This document shows positions 43,118-52,150 of a DNA stretch of 64,000 nucleotides, piece by piece; the stretch's first letter is position 1, and every line of letters begins with the position of its first letter. This DNA comes from JAPPLG01 sp965199935 (GTDB lineage Bacteria > Bdellovibrionota > Bdellovibrionia > Bdellovibrionales > UBA1609). The DNA lies in assembly GCA_965199935.1 (NCBI GenBank), contig CBDATD010000002.1, positions 1 to 64,000 of the forward strand. Reading direction: 5' to 3'. The notes beneath the pieces were generated by a model. That model was not told the DNA's origin. It did no database searches and worked only from the letters and a program-made list of their open reading frames with translations. Both the position numbers and the translations under genes were made by a program.

Positions 43118-43999
43118 ATGATTCAGAAAACGTTATGGCATGAATCTTGGAAAAGGCTGAAAGCAAATAAAATAGCTTTGATCTGCGGTGTTTTTATTTT
43201 ATTTAATCTCTTTGTAGCCGCCTTCTCCCATTGGCTCACCCCCTATCCTTTTGATAAACAAAATACAGATCTTATTTTTGCCTCCCCGTCGTTTCAACAT
43301 TGGCTGGGGACAGATGATCTGGGGCGTGATGTGTTTTCCCGCCTCATTCGCGGCACGCGTATTTCATTAGTATTAGGAATAGTTTCTTCTTTATTGTCTT
43401 TGGTTTTGGGGGTTTTATACGGATCCCTTTCTGGATGGATAGGAGGCCGCATGGACGCTGTGATGATGCGTATTTTGGATATTTTATATTCAATTCCAAT
43501 TTTAATACTTATTATTTTAGTGAAAATAATTTTTGAATCTTTGTTGGATATAGAAAACCCTGAATTAAAGGCTTTTGTTGGTATTTTAGCCGCTTTGAGC
43601 ATTTCTGGATGGATGAATTTAGGGCGTGTTGTGCGAGGGCAGGTGCTGCAGTTAAAAACAATGCTCTATGTAGAATCGGCCCGTGCTTTAGGAGCCGGAA
43701 ATTTTAGTATTATTGCCCGCCACGTTTTTCCAAACATGATAGGGCCTATTATTGTTTTATTAACGATGCAAATGCCCATCAATATTCTTGCTGAAAGTTT
43801 TATCAGTTTTCTGGGTTTGGGCCTTCAGCCTCCGTACAGCAGTTGGGGAACCTTAGCCAACGAAGGCTGGAGAACTCTTCGTGATTATCCTCACTTGATG
43901 ATTGCACCGGGCGTGGCTTTATTTTTAGCCTGCCTGGCTTTCAACTTATTGGGGGATGGTTTAAGAGACGCTTTAGATCCTTCTTCGGCTGATTCATAA
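43118..43999 (+). CDS. oppC: Oligopeptide ABC transporter permease OppC
   Basis: Partner permease, 293 aa. It has the N-terminal helix IALICGVFILFNLFVAAFSH, WLGTDDLGRDVFSRLIRGTR, the EAA loop ESARALGAGNFSIIARHVFP and LGLGLQPPYSSWGTLANEG. It ends DGLRDALDP. GAGGAA lies upstream of the ATG. The ATPase genes (oppD, oppF) are not downstream, so the importer must use ATPases encoded elsewhere. Confidence 0.96.
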   Translation: MIQKTLWHESWKRLKANKIALICGVFILFNLFVAAFSHWLTPYPFDKQNTDLIFASPSFQHWLGTDDLGRDVFSRLIRGTRISLVLGIVSSLLSLVLGVLYGSLSGWIGGRMDAVMMRILDILYSIPILILIILVKIIFESLLDIENPELKAFVGILAALSISGWMNLGRVVRGQVLQLKTMLYVESARALGAGNFSIIARHVFPNMIGPIIVLLTMQMPINILAESFISFLGLGLQPPYSSWGTLANEGWRTLRDYPHLMIAPGVALFLACLAFNLLGDGLRDALDPSSADS

Positions 44000-44186
44000 A
44001 TTAAAATTTGTTCTTTGCTTTCTCATTTTTTATCCATAAATCCCGTCTTCAACTTTATGGAAGATCCATTTGGCCCTTCATCAGCAGTCTCACGAAAATT
44101 ATTTTTCAAAAATATTGTAAGGGATCAAATCTATTTTACACTGAATTTGTAATTTTTACAACAGAGGATAAATAGACAATAACATT

Positions 44187-44215
44187 TTGATTATTCATAG
44201 GGGTTGTTGTATATT
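44187..44215 (+). promoter_or_regulatory. Predicted promoter of the LRR gene
   Basis: TTGATT (44187-44192), a 17-bp spacer and TATATT (44210-44215), with a leader of about 80 nt. The rest of the 302-bp gap after oppC (44000-44301) is AT-rich and shows no hairpin terminator or other feature I can support. Confidence 0.6.
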
Positions 44216-44301
44216 CTCCGTGTTTTTTTGTGCTGGCTTTTTGAAACTGCTGCTGTTTTTTTGAGGAAGGCGGTTTATAGATTGAAAAAAGGAGGTTTCT
44301 G

Positions 44302-45456
44302 GTGTTTAAACAAATGGTAAAGATCTCAGTGCTGGTTTATTTTATTATGAAACTTTTTTTTGCTGGAGCTGAAGACAAGAAAACAGTTTATGAGGTTGTG
44401 GAGGCCGGCGGCCAAATTGAAGTCTATACAAAAAAGAATCCTCCGGTTCAAGATAAGAATAAATCCGTCGATGAGAGGAGCGAACAGAGCCGTTATTCTT
44501 TTTGTGAAGCTCCCATGCAGGAGCCTGTAAAATCAGCGGTCATGGAACAGCTTTATCAGTCTTGTGATGAAACGGCATTGGAAGATTTAAAGCGCGTTCG
44601 AACTTTAAAAATTATTGACACTCCAGTGGAGTCCATCAACTCAGATGATTTTTCAGGGTTGGAAAACTTAACTCATCTGTATTTGTACAACAATCGTCTG
44701 CGGGATATTCAAGCAGGGGCTTTTAAAAATTTAAAGAGCCTGCGCCATCTTGTTATTTCCCGCAATATGCTTGATGAAGTCGATGAAAATATGCTGTCTT
44801 CCCTGAAAGATCTGAATCATTTAGATCTCTCTAACAACTTTCTGCAGAAACTGCCCAAAAATCTTTTATCTTTTACTCCTCAGCTGCAGTATTTGAATTT
44901 ATCCCACAATTCTTTAGGAAGCATTGATGATGAAATATTTTTTAGCCTGCCTCGGCTTCAACACTTGGATTTATCTTACAATAAACTGACTGAGGCGGCG
45001 CCTGAGGTTTTTTCTGCTCTTGACGGTGTTGAGGATTTTAACATTTCTCACAATCAGCTTAAACAGATTGATGTGAGCGCTATGCGCCGTTTGGTGAGAT
45101 TGAATCTTTCTTATAATCAGCTGTCTGATCTGGGGCGGCTCCATTTTGGACGTCTGGCGGAGTGGGATGCCTCTCATAATGATTTGACCTTTATCCCTTG
45201 GGATGCTGTTGATGAAATGCAGGCTTTAACATCTTTTGATTATTCCGCAAACTCATTGGACAGGATTGAAATCAACCCTGAAAGGGATTTGTATGATACG
45301 GGTGTAGATAAGGAGTGGTATGACTGCTGGTTGAGGGCCTGCGGGAATATTTACGCTTATATTTCTGTAAATGGTGAAAGATATAAGTTTATGAAATGCC
45401 GGGGGGATCAGCCAAATTCTCAATGCACCCCGGTTGTCTCAAGAATGGAAGAATGA
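44302..45456 (+). CDS. Exported leucine-rich-repeat protein
   Basis: A GTG start preceded by AAAGGAGG at about 7 nt. The 384-aa product has a signal peptide (VKISVLVYFIMKLFFAGAE) and about nine LRRs of the typical/SDS22-like class from about residue 110 to 325: LTHLYLYNNRLRDIQAGAF, LRHLVISRNMLDEVDENML, LNHLDLSNNFLQKLPKNLL, LQYLNLSHNSLGSIDDEIF, LQHLDLSYNKLTEAAPEVF. A cysteine-containing cap follows (WYDCWLRACGN). It is a protein-binding solenoid in the periplasm or outside; the partner is unknown. Monocistronic. Confidence 0.92.
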   Translation: MFKQMVKISVLVYFIMKLFFAGAEDKKTVYEVVEAGGQIEVYTKKNPPVQDKNKSVDERSEQSRYSFCEAPMQEPVKSAVMEQLYQSCDETALEDLKRVRTLKIIDTPVESINSDDFSGLENLTHLYLYNNRLRDIQAGAFKNLKSLRHLVISRNMLDEVDENMLSSLKDLNHLDLSNNFLQKLPKNLLSFTPQLQYLNLSHNSLGSIDDEIFFSLPRLQHLDLSYNKLTEAAPEVFSALDGVEDFNISHNQLKQIDVSAMRRLVRLNLSYNQLSDLGRLHFGRLAEWDASHNDLTFIPWDAVDEMQALTSFDYSANSLDRIEINPERDLYDTGVDKEWYDCWLRACGNIYAYISVNGERYKFMKCRGDQPNSQCTPVVSRMEE

Positions 45457-45583
45457 TTTAGATGCAGGCCATACTCTTATTTTAAAAATGAAAGGCAAGT
45501 TCATTCGTTCTGTGGACAAGAGAAGTTTTTGATAACAAAACTTGACAGAAAATATTTATCTGTGTCATTTGTACTAAGCTCCT

Positions 45584-46318
45584 ATGAGAAAAGATGGCAG
45601 AGGATATTCTGATTTAAGGCCTGTTCAAATAACCGCAGACGTTATGCCTTACGCAGAGGGAAGTGTAGAGCTTTCTTTCGGCAGTACGCGTGTTTTGTGT
45701 ACAGCTTCTGTGGAGGAACATGTGCCGAAATGGATGAGCCAGGAGGGAAGAGGCTGGGTGACAGCGGAGTACAATATGCTCCCTCGAGCCACTTTCCGCA
45801 GAACCCGCAGAGAAAGAACGTCTTTATCGGGCCGCACTCAGGAAATTTCACGTCTTATCGGCAGAAGCTTGAGAGCCTGCCTGGATTTGGCGTCTCTGGG
45901 AGAAAGGCAGATTCATATTGACTGCGACGTTTTACAGGCCGACGGAGGCACCCGCACCGCTTCTGTCACAGGGGGTTTTACGGCTTTGGCTTTGGCTGTA
46001 CAGCATCTTTTAAAAATCAATAAAATTCAAAAAAATCCTTTGTTGTACTATGTATCAGCTGTGAGTACGGCGATTCTAAACGACAAAATTATTTTAGATC
46101 CTACAGCTTTGGAAGATCAAAGCTGTTCCACAGATATGAATTTAGTTTTTTCAAGTTTTGGAGATTTTGTGGAAGTTCAGGGAACAGCAGAAGGACGCTC
46201 TTTCAATGACGAAGAGCTTGGACAAATGATCGCCTTTGCTCGAAAGGCCTCCCTTGTTTTATTTCAGCACCAAGAAAAAACACTGAAAGGTTTTTTTCCC
46301 TTGAAAAAGGATGAATGA
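45584..46318 (+). CDS. rph: Ribonuclease PH
   Basis: Phosphorolytic 3'-5' exoribonuclease maturing tRNA 3' ends. The 244-aa product has the start RKDGRGYSDLRPVQI, GSTRVLCTASVEEHVPKW, GWVTAEYNMLPRAT, the phosphate site GRTQEISRLIGRSLRA and DCDVLQADGGTRTASVTGGF. It begins the coupled run rph-rdgB-pyrE. A TTGACA lies upstream but no well-spaced -10 box was found. Confidence 0.97.
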   Translation: MRKDGRGYSDLRPVQITADVMPYAEGSVELSFGSTRVLCTASVEEHVPKWMSQEGRGWVTAEYNMLPRATFRRTRRERTSLSGRTQEISRLIGRSLRACLDLASLGERQIHIDCDVLQADGGTRTASVTGGFTALALAVQHLLKINKIQKNPLLYYVSAVSTAILNDKIILDPTALEDQSCSTDMNLVFSSFGDFVEVQGTAEGRSFNDEELGQMIAFARKASLVLFQHQEKTLKGFFPLKKDE

Positions 46319-46971
46319 TGTCGGATCAAAAGGACTTGTGGCTGGCCACACATAACAAAGATAAAGTGAAGGAGTTTTATGATTTGCTTGGAGATCTTCC
46401 TTTTCGGCTCTGTTTGATTGAAGAGTTTTCCAAAAATTACGCTCCCCCCGAAGAGACAGGCTGTACTTTTTTGGAAAATGCTTTGATTAAATTAGAGGCG
46501 TTTAAAAGAGAAAAGCCGGGGGCTTGGATTTTAGCCGAAGACGGAGGCATTGAAGTGTCTGCTTTAAATCAAAGGCCGGGCGTGTATTCAGCCCGCTACC
46601 ACAGCCCAACAGCTTCATGGAGGGAGCGGCTTACAGCTCTTTTGAAAGAGATGGAAAACACACCTCAACATCTTAGAACAGCCCGTATGACTTCAGTGAT
46701 TGCTGTGAGTACTCCGGATCAACACATGATCCAGGCAAAAGGAGTTGTTTCCGGTTCTCTAGCCTTTTCTATTAGAGGAAATGAAGGGTTTGCTTACGAT
46801 TGGATTTTTATACCGGAAGGGCAAAATAAAACTATAGGAGAATTGGGTTATCCTTATAAAAATGAAGTTTCCCACCGCGCTCAAGCTGTTTCTGCATTAA
46901 AAAAACAGTTGAAGCAATACTGGAGCCGGGAGACAGTTGAAAAAAATTCCATGAATGTTCGGGGGAAATGA
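46315..46971 (+). CDS. rdgB: XTP/dITP diphosphatase (HAM1/RdgB)
   Basis: House-cleaning pyrophosphatase for non-canonical purine nucleotides. The 218-aa product has LATHNKDKVKEF, EETGCTFLENALIKLEAF, AEDGGIEVSAL, PGVYSARYH, GNEGFAYDWIFIPEGQ and SHRAQAVSALKKQL. The usual SGL is SAL here. It overlaps rph (ATGA) and pyrE (ATGA). Two adjacent ATGs (46315, 46318) are possible starts. Confidence 0.94.
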   Translation: MMSDQKDLWLATHNKDKVKEFYDLLGDLPFRLCLIEEFSKNYAPPEETGCTFLENALIKLEAFKREKPGAWILAEDGGIEVSALNQRPGVYSARYHSPTASWRERLTALLKEMENTPQHLRTARMTSVIAVSTPDQHMIQAKGVVSGSLAFSIRGNEGFAYDWIFIPEGQNKTIGELGYPYKNEVSHRAQAVSALKKQLKQYWSRETVEKNSMNVRGK

Positions 46972-47501
46972 TGCAGATAGAATGGGATAAAAAAGCATTG
47001 GCTCAGAGGCTTGAACAAATTTCTCTCTTAAAAGGATCTTTTAAATTAAGATCCGGTCAAACATCATCTTTTTACTTTGATAAATACCGGTTTGAGTCTG
47101 ATCCAAAACTTTTGTTTCACATAGCCCATTACCTAAAATCTTTTATTCCGAAAGATGTTGATTTGCTCGCTGGACTTGAAATGGGAGGCATTCCTATTGC
47201 AACAGCTCTCTCCCTGCAGACAAGCATCCCCTGCGTTTTTATTCGAAAACAGGCGAAACCCTACGGCACTTGCAGTTTTGTAGAGGGGCAAAAAGTCTCC
47301 GGAAAAAAATTATTATTGGTGGAAGATGTAATCACCACAGGAGGACAGGTTCTTTTAAGTTTTGAAGATCTCAAAAAGGAGGGGGCTTTTGTGGACTCTG
47401 TTGTCTGTGTGATCCACAGAGGAAGAGGCCGGCTTCCATTAAACCTGTACAGCTTGTTTACTCTGGATGATTTTAGCGGTGATTGGGCGGCAAAAAAATA
47501 A
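46968..47501 (+). CDS. pyrE: Orotate phosphoribosyltransferase
   Basis: Converts orotate and PRPP to OMP in pyrimidine synthesis. The 177-aa product has SFKLRSGQTSSFYFDKYRFE, AGLEMGGIPIATALS, FIRKQAKPYGTC and the PRPP motif LLVEDVITTGGQ. It ends with a short, partly degenerate C terminus. Coupled to rdgB by ATGA; uvrC begins 11 bp after. Confidence 0.94.
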   Translation: MMQIEWDKKALAQRLEQISLLKGSFKLRSGQTSSFYFDKYRFESDPKLLFHIAHYLKSFIPKDVDLLAGLEMGGIPIATALSLQTSIPCVFIRKQAKPYGTCSFVEGQKVSGKKLLLVEDVITTGGQVLLSFEDLKKEGAFVDSVVCVIHRGRGRLPLNLYSLFTLDDFSGDWAAKK

Positions 47502-47512
47502 TCTTTTTGTTT

Positions 47513-49321
47513 ATGAAAAATCATTTAATTAAAAACTGGCCAAGCCAAACAGGCTGTTACTTAATGATGAATCAAAAGAATTCTGTGATTTACGTCGGAA
47601 AAGCAAAAAATTTAAAATCCCGTATTCAATCCTATTTTACGTCTTCTCAAAGCTTGAAAACCAGTTTTCTGGCGCGTCAAATTCATTCTGTTGATTATAT
47701 TCTCACTCATACGGAAGCAGAGGCTTTGCTGTTAGAGGCAGTCCTTATAAAAAAACACAAGCCTCGGTACAATGTTCGCTTGAAAGATGATAAATCCTAT
47801 CCCTATATCCGCGTCAGTATGAAAGATGAATTCCCGCGGTTTTATTTAGAAAGAAGATTTAAAAAAGACGGCAGTCTTCATTTCGGCCCCTATACAGAAA
47901 GTTATAATGCTCGAACAATCATTCAATTTCTCAATGAAACATATCAAATAAGGGATTGCAGCGACGGCTTTATGAAGAGCAGGAAAACTCCCTGCATCAC
48001 TCATCAAATGGGCTATTGTACGGCTCCCTGCGCGGGTTTGACAGGAGAAAAAGAATATTCTTCGCAAATTCAAAAAGCTTTGGGTTTTTTAAAAGGAAAA
48101 GAACCTGCGGTGATTCAAAGTTTGAAAAGGCAAATGAAGCAAAAAGCGGATCAAGAATTATTTGAGCAGGCTTTAAATATTAAAAATAGAATTATTTCTA
48201 TTGAAAAAATGAGGGAGAAGCAGTCCGTTTGGGATTCAAAGTATCTGAAGGATTTTGATATTTTATCCGGCTTTGGAGACGGAAAAAGTTTTTTGTTTGA
48301 AATTCTTCATGTTCGCTCAGGGAGGCTGATTGGGCATTTTTCTCACTTTGAAAAAGAAGCTTTGTGGCAGAATTCCGCTTTAGAATTGAGAGAGCAGTTT
48401 TTGGCTTTCTTGACTCAGTATTACATGAAAAACCTTATTCCAGATGAGGTGACAGCACCTCGGTTTTTACCCGTTTCTTTCTATAAAAAAATAAAAAATT
48501 TATTCCAATGCATTTCAGAAAAAGACGTCAAGGTGTCCAGCCCCCAAGACATCCGCGCCAATAGATGGCGGCGGATGGCGGAAAAAAATGCTGAAAATCA
48601 TTTTCACTCTTTTATGGAAAAAGAAGAATCCGCCTCTGCTGTTTTGCTGGAGATGCAGAAAAAATTTCATTTGCCTCATTATCCCAAACGTATGGAATGT
48701 TATGATATTTCTCATTTTCAATCTAAAGCAGTTTATGCGTCACAGGTGGTTTTCGAAAACGGCGTCAAAAAACCTCAAGATTATAGAATTTACAAATTAA
48801 AAGAAAAGAATGACGATTACTTGGCGATGAAACAGGTTTTGTCCCGCCGGCTTCTGCATAAGGAAACACCTCTTCCTCAGCTGATTTTGATTGACGGAGG
48901 CAAAGGCCAGCTGCAGACAGTTTTGAAGCTTTTAAAAGAAATGGAGTTTGGTCATCTTCCTGTGTTGGCTTTAGCAAAAGGACGCCGTAAGAAATCCAAT
49001 GAAAAATTTTTTCTGCCGTATAGAAAAAATCCTATTGTTTTGCTTCCGCACAGCAAGGTGTATCAGATGTTGGCCCGCCTGCGGGATGAAGCTCATAGGT
49101 TTGCCCTCTCCCGCCATCGAAAAACCATTCGGTCTTCTCTCACTGAAAGTGCGCTGGACTCCATTAAGGGGATTGGAGAGAAAAGGAAACTGATCCTGTT
49201 GAAAAAATTTAAGACCGTTGAGAGTATTAAAAATATGGACCCTGCTGTTCTCAGTCAAAAATCCGGCCTCAGTGAAAAACTTTCTCGAAATCTTATTTCT
49301 GCTTTAAACAAAATAAAATAA
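47513..49321 (+). CDS. uvrC: Excinuclease ABC subunit C
   Basis: Makes both incisions in nucleotide-excision repair. From ATG 47513 it is 602 aa. It has the GIY-YIG nuclease (GCYLMMNQKNSVIYVGKAKN), an internal UvrB-binding UVR segment (QMKQKADQELFEQALNIKNR), the RNase H-like endonuclease (MECYDISHFQSKAVYASQVV, LILIDGGKGQL) and C-terminal helix-hairpin-helix motifs (ALDSIKGIGEKRKLILLKKF). It probably belongs to the rph-rdgB-pyrE transcript. Confidence 0.96.
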   Translation: MKNHLIKNWPSQTGCYLMMNQKNSVIYVGKAKNLKSRIQSYFTSSQSLKTSFLARQIHSVDYILTHTEAEALLLEAVLIKKHKPRYNVRLKDDKSYPYIRVSMKDEFPRFYLERRFKKDGSLHFGPYTESYNARTIIQFLNETYQIRDCSDGFMKSRKTPCITHQMGYCTAPCAGLTGEKEYSSQIQKALGFLKGKEPAVIQSLKRQMKQKADQELFEQALNIKNRIISIEKMREKQSVWDSKYLKDFDILSGFGDGKSFLFEILHVRSGRLIGHFSHFEKEALWQNSALELREQFLAFLTQYYMKNLIPDEVTAPRFLPVSFYKKIKNLFQCISEKDVKVSSPQDIRANRWRRMAEKNAENHFHSFMEKEESASAVLLEMQKKFHLPHYPKRMECYDISHFQSKAVYASQVVFENGVKKPQDYRIYKLKEKNDDYLAMKQVLSRRLLHKETPLPQLILIDGGKGQLQTVLKLLKEMEFGHLPVLALAKGRRKKSNEKFFLPYRKNPIVLLPHSKVYQMLARLRDEAHRFALSRHRKTIRSSLTESALDSIKGIGEKRKLILLKKFKTVESIKNMDPAVLSQKSGLSEKLSRNLISALNKIK

Positions 49322-49390
49322 GTTTTTCTTTTACATCCTTGCCGCCCTTTCCTGTGAAAGCAGAGGTTCAGTTTAAAATCCATTTTATAT

Positions 49391-49420
49391 TTGCTCATCT
49401 GGATAAACTGGTGATATAGT
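49391..49420 (+). promoter_or_regulatory. Predicted promoter of the 49.4-kb lipoprotein gene
   Basis: TTGCTC (49391-49396), an 18-bp spacer and TATAGT (49415-49420). The ATG is 7 nt beyond, i.e. probably leaderless. Confidence 0.55.
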
Positions 49421-49427
49421 TGTCAGC

Positions 49428-49961
49428 ATGAAGGGATTTTCTCCGCTTAGGAAGTTTTTGGCTGGTTTTGTTTTGCCTGCGGCATTCATCGGTCTTTTTT
49501 CAGGTTTCATTGGGAGCTGTGGTTCTTACCGCCCTCTCACTAAATCTTATATTCAGAATATTACTCGAACCTCGTCGGCTCTTCCTCAAAATCTTGAACG
49601 AAACACTTATCAAGGATGTGAAGTGGTTCCCGCCACAGGACGAAAGCCGCAGTTTGAAGGGCAGGAATACACAGGGGAAACTTGTTTCGTCAAAATCCAT
49701 TCCAACGAGCAGGCAGAAGTGAGTTTTTTGGGGACGCAGCGGCTCTCTCTTTCCCTTTTGGAGAAAAATTCTGACAGTTTTGCCTCTCAAATTAACAATG
49801 ATGAGGTTTTAATTGTACAGGTTCATTTTCATAGAGGCGGCATTTTAAGCGCCACACAAACAGATTATGATGAAAACGACCATCTCAATTACGGAGTTTC
49901 GGGAAAAGGAAAATTTATAAAAGCCTGCATAATAACTTTAAAACCCCCTTGCAGGTATTGA
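49428..49961 (+). CDS. Putative lipoprotein, unknown family
   Basis: Not recognised. The 177-aa product starts MKGFSPLRKFLAGFVLPAAF and reaches a lipobox-like FIGSCGSYR at residue 30. The body is short, beta-like and has three further cysteines (YQGCEVVP, GETCFVKI, IKACIITLKPPC). It has its own promoter and is followed by a hairpin-rich spacer. Confidence 0.78.
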   Translation: MKGFSPLRKFLAGFVLPAAFIGLFSGFIGSCGSYRPLTKSYIQNITRTSSALPQNLERNTYQGCEVVPATGRKPQFEGQEYTGETCFVKIHSNEQAEVSFLGTQRLSLSLLEKNSDSFASQINNDEVLIVQVHFHRGGILSATQTDYDENDHLNYGVSGKGKFIKACIITLKPPCRY

Positions 49962-50001
49962 TGAATTCCGGGAGCCGTTTCCAATGACCGATCCCCCTTT
50001 C

Positions 50002-50117
50002 TTTCGCAAAAGCGAAAACGCATATCCGCAGCGCGAAGGGCTGTGTACACAGCCTTTCTAGGCTCTCGCTGCGGGAAAAATATATGTTTGAGTTTCATAG
50101 TTTTGTCTGCCTGGCTT
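50002..50117. repeat. Cluster of hairpins related to the dispersed palindromes
   Basis: TTTCGC-AAAA-GCGAAA (50002-50017) is followed by a large stem, CCGCAGCG (50026-50033) pairing with CGCTGCGG (50067-50074). Inside that stem lies a perfect 16-bp palindrome, GGCTGTGTACACAGCC (50039-50054). A further motif, TCTGCCTGGCTTTCGCTAGG near 50105, read in reverse recalls the GCGAAAGC..GGCAGAC core of the 137-bp array. It lies between two converging genes and may also serve as a transcription barrier. Confidence 0.75.
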
Positions 50118-50120
50118 TCG

Positions 50121-50612
50121 CTAGGCTTTAGAAATTAATTTCATCTGAGAAAAAGCTGTTAATTTTTTTTGTCTGGACTGCGGAGAAAGAAAGCCGCTTA
50201 GACAATAAGTTACTAAACCTTTTAATTGAATGTTCACCGAGAGGGCGTATTCAAACACCTGGTGAAAAGGAATTTTGTTTTCATTCTGTCGGTTTTGCCC
50301 TGATTGACTTTGCGGCAGATAGTTTTGCCAAAGGCGGCCGAAAGCAATAAATTTCTTTGCGGAGGAGCGAAACATGAGATTCTTCAAGAGAACCGGTTGA
50401 AATTGTTTGATATGAATAAAAGTGTAATTTCTTTGATGTATAGAGTTCATGATGCGTGTGACAAGCTGCCGCTGTTCAGGAGAGTATTCTTCCTCACTGA
50501 GCAGAAGATATTCTTGGTCTAGGGGTCCGTAAAGCGTGTAAATCTCTTCCCATTTTTGAGGGCGGATGATGTGTTTCACTCCTAAAACTTCTTTGACGTA
50601 CTGAAGGTTCAT
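50121..50612 (-). CDS. Small protein of unknown function
   Basis: Not recognised. A 163-aa, probably cytoplasmic protein starting MNLQYVKEVLGVKHIIRPQK, with LYGPLDQEYLLLSEEEYSPE and a basic middle (LLKNLMFRSSAKKFIAFGRL). There is no signal peptide or TM segment. A strong promoter-like sequence immediately upstream, and base composition like the core genes, support it being real. Confidence 0.65.
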   Translation of the reverse strand: MNLQYVKEVLGVKHIIRPQKWEEIYTLYGPLDQEYLLLSEEEYSPEQRQLVTRIMNSIHQRNYTFIHIKQFQPVLLKNLMFRSSAKKFIAFGRLWQNYLPQSQSGQNRQNENKIPFHQVFEYALSVNIQLKGLVTYCLSGFLSPQSRQKKLTAFSQMKLISKA

Positions 50613-50619
50613 TCTTTAT

Positions 50620-50648
50620 TTTATAGAAGACTGATTTGTTTAAGGCAA
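50620..50648 (-). promoter_or_regulatory. Predicted near-leaderless promoter
   Basis: On the minus strand: TTGCCT (50643-50648), a 17-bp spacer and TATAAA (50620-50625). The ATG at 50612 is 7 nt beyond the -10 box. Confidence 0.6.
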
Positions 50649-50707
50649 GACCTGAATGCTGTGAAACCATTGATTTTTCGAGCGGGGTGTGCAAGACTGC
50701 TTTTACT

Positions 50708-52150
50708 ATGCTGTTTTGGGTTTTCTTTTCTGTTTGTAACTTTTTCTTGTTCGGCGGCCTCAGTTCAGCTCATGGTACGCCGGAGGCTTTTCTATCTCAA
50801 TTAAGCTCTGATAGAAAGTTTAAACAAGAAAATGCAGAGACTCCTATTGCAAAATCAAAACAAAAAACACGTGTTCTGCCGGCAAAAGAGCTTTCCGGGC
50901 TGTCTCAAAAGCCGGCCCCCGGCTCCTGCACAAAAGAGCTGGTGATTAAAGATGTGATTGGTTCGGCGGCTTTGGATTCTTTGCAAAAAGCGATTGAACT
51001 GACGAAAAAAGATGGATGCTCTTCTTTACTTCTGCTGATCAATACACCGGGAGGTCTTGTGCTTTCAACGAGAAAAATAGTGGAGGCAATTTTAGATTCC
51101 TCGACCCCTGTTCTTTGTTTGGTGTATCCCGCAGGGGCGCATGCTGGAAGCGCAGGGGCTATTATTCTTCAGGCTTGTCACGTCAATGGGGCGGTGGAGG
51201 CCACTAACATTGGAGCGGCCACTCCTATTTTAAACACAGGGGGCAAGGTTTCAGAAGATTTAAGGAAAAAAATGGTGAATGACACCACTTCGTGGCTGGA
51301 TTCTCTGACAGCGCTTAGAAAGAGAAACAAAAAGTTTGGAAGGGATATTATCACGGAAGCTAAAGCGGTCAGCGGGATGGACGCTTATAAAATTGGAGCT
51401 GTCGATTTTTTTGGCTCCACCAAGGAAGAATTTTTAAAATTTGCACACGGAGAAAAAGTTCAAATTCAGGATAAAAAAAATCAAGAAGTGCAAGTCGGTC
51501 CGCTTCAGCCCATTCGATTGGGGATAAGACATCATGTGATTAGTTTTGTGACCGACCCTCAGATTGCGTATCTGCTGTTTACGGGCAGTCTGCTTCTCAT
51601 TTACTTTGAAATCACCCACCCCGGTATGGTTGTCCCCGGAGTCTTAGGGGTCACAGGGCTTGTTTTATCTCTGACAGGCATGCATAAGCTCAATTTTGTC
51701 TGGGGAGGTTTGATACTAATGCTGTTGGGGGTGGTGTTCATGGTTTTGGAAGCTTTGACTTCTGTAGGATTCGGTGTTTTAGGTTTGGGCGGGGCTGTTT
51801 CGTTTGTGGTCGGAAGTTTCTTTCTCTTTGACCCCAATCAGACGGGGGGAGTGGATATTCCACATTCGACTATTATCATGACTTCACTCATTTTTGTGGG
51901 AATTTCTTTAGGCTTGGCTTATATGGCTTTCACGGCTTTGCGTAAAAAAAGAGATGATGAAAAAAATTGGCTTGGTTTAAACGGCGAGGTGGTCAAGGTG
52001 CAGTCAACTTCTGCGGGATTGATGGAAACTCAGGGAGAAGTGTGGAAATACCGCTGTAAAGAACCTTTGCAAAAAGGTGACATTGTCGAAATTGTACGCT
52101 ACAGTGGCATGGTTTTTGAAGTTCAAAAAAAGCCTCAGGAGGATTCTTAA
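50708..52150 (+). CDS. NfeD/ClpP-class membrane serine protease
   Basis: Long NfeD (NfeD1b) type: an N-terminal ClpP-like protease domain, several TM helices and a C-terminal OB-fold. From ATG 50708 it is 480 aa with a signal peptide (FWVFFSVCNFFLFGGLSSAH). A TTG at 50636 is a poorer start. The catalytic Ser is expected in AGAHAGSAGAIILQ, after LLINTPGGLVLSTRKIVEAI; a Lys follows in the AKAVSGMDAYKIGAVD region. Four or five TM helices span about 300-415. Such proteases partner with slipins; the slipin gene begins at the next base. Confidence 0.93.
   Translation: MLFWVFFSVCNFFLFGGLSSAHGTPEAFLSQLSSDRKFKQENAETPIAKSKQKTRVLPAKELSGLSQKPAPGSCTKELVIKDVIGSAALDSLQKAIELTKKDGCSSLLLLINTPGGLVLSTRKIVEAILDSSTPVLCLVYPAGAHAGSAGAIILQACHVNGAVEATNIGAATPILNTGGKVSEDLRKKMVNDTTSWLDSLTALRKRNKKFGRDIITEAKAVSGMDAYKIGAVDFFGSTKEEFLKFAHGEKVQIQDKKNQEVQVGPLQPIRLGIRHHVISFVTDPQIAYLLFTGSLLLIYFEITHPGMVVPGVLGVTGLVLSLTGMHKLNFVWGGLILMLLGVVFMVLEALTSVGFGVLGLGGAVSFVVGSFFLFDPNQTGGVDIPHSTIIMTSLIFVGISLGLAYMAFTALRKKRDDEKNWLGLNGEVVKVQSTSAGLMETQGEVWKYRCKEPLQKGDIVEIVRYSGMVFEVQKKPQEDS

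Noticed and set aside
44000..44301. Riboswitch or terminator after oppC
   Set aside because: No convincing stem with a T-run or conserved aptamer pattern; only the LRR promoter could be supported.
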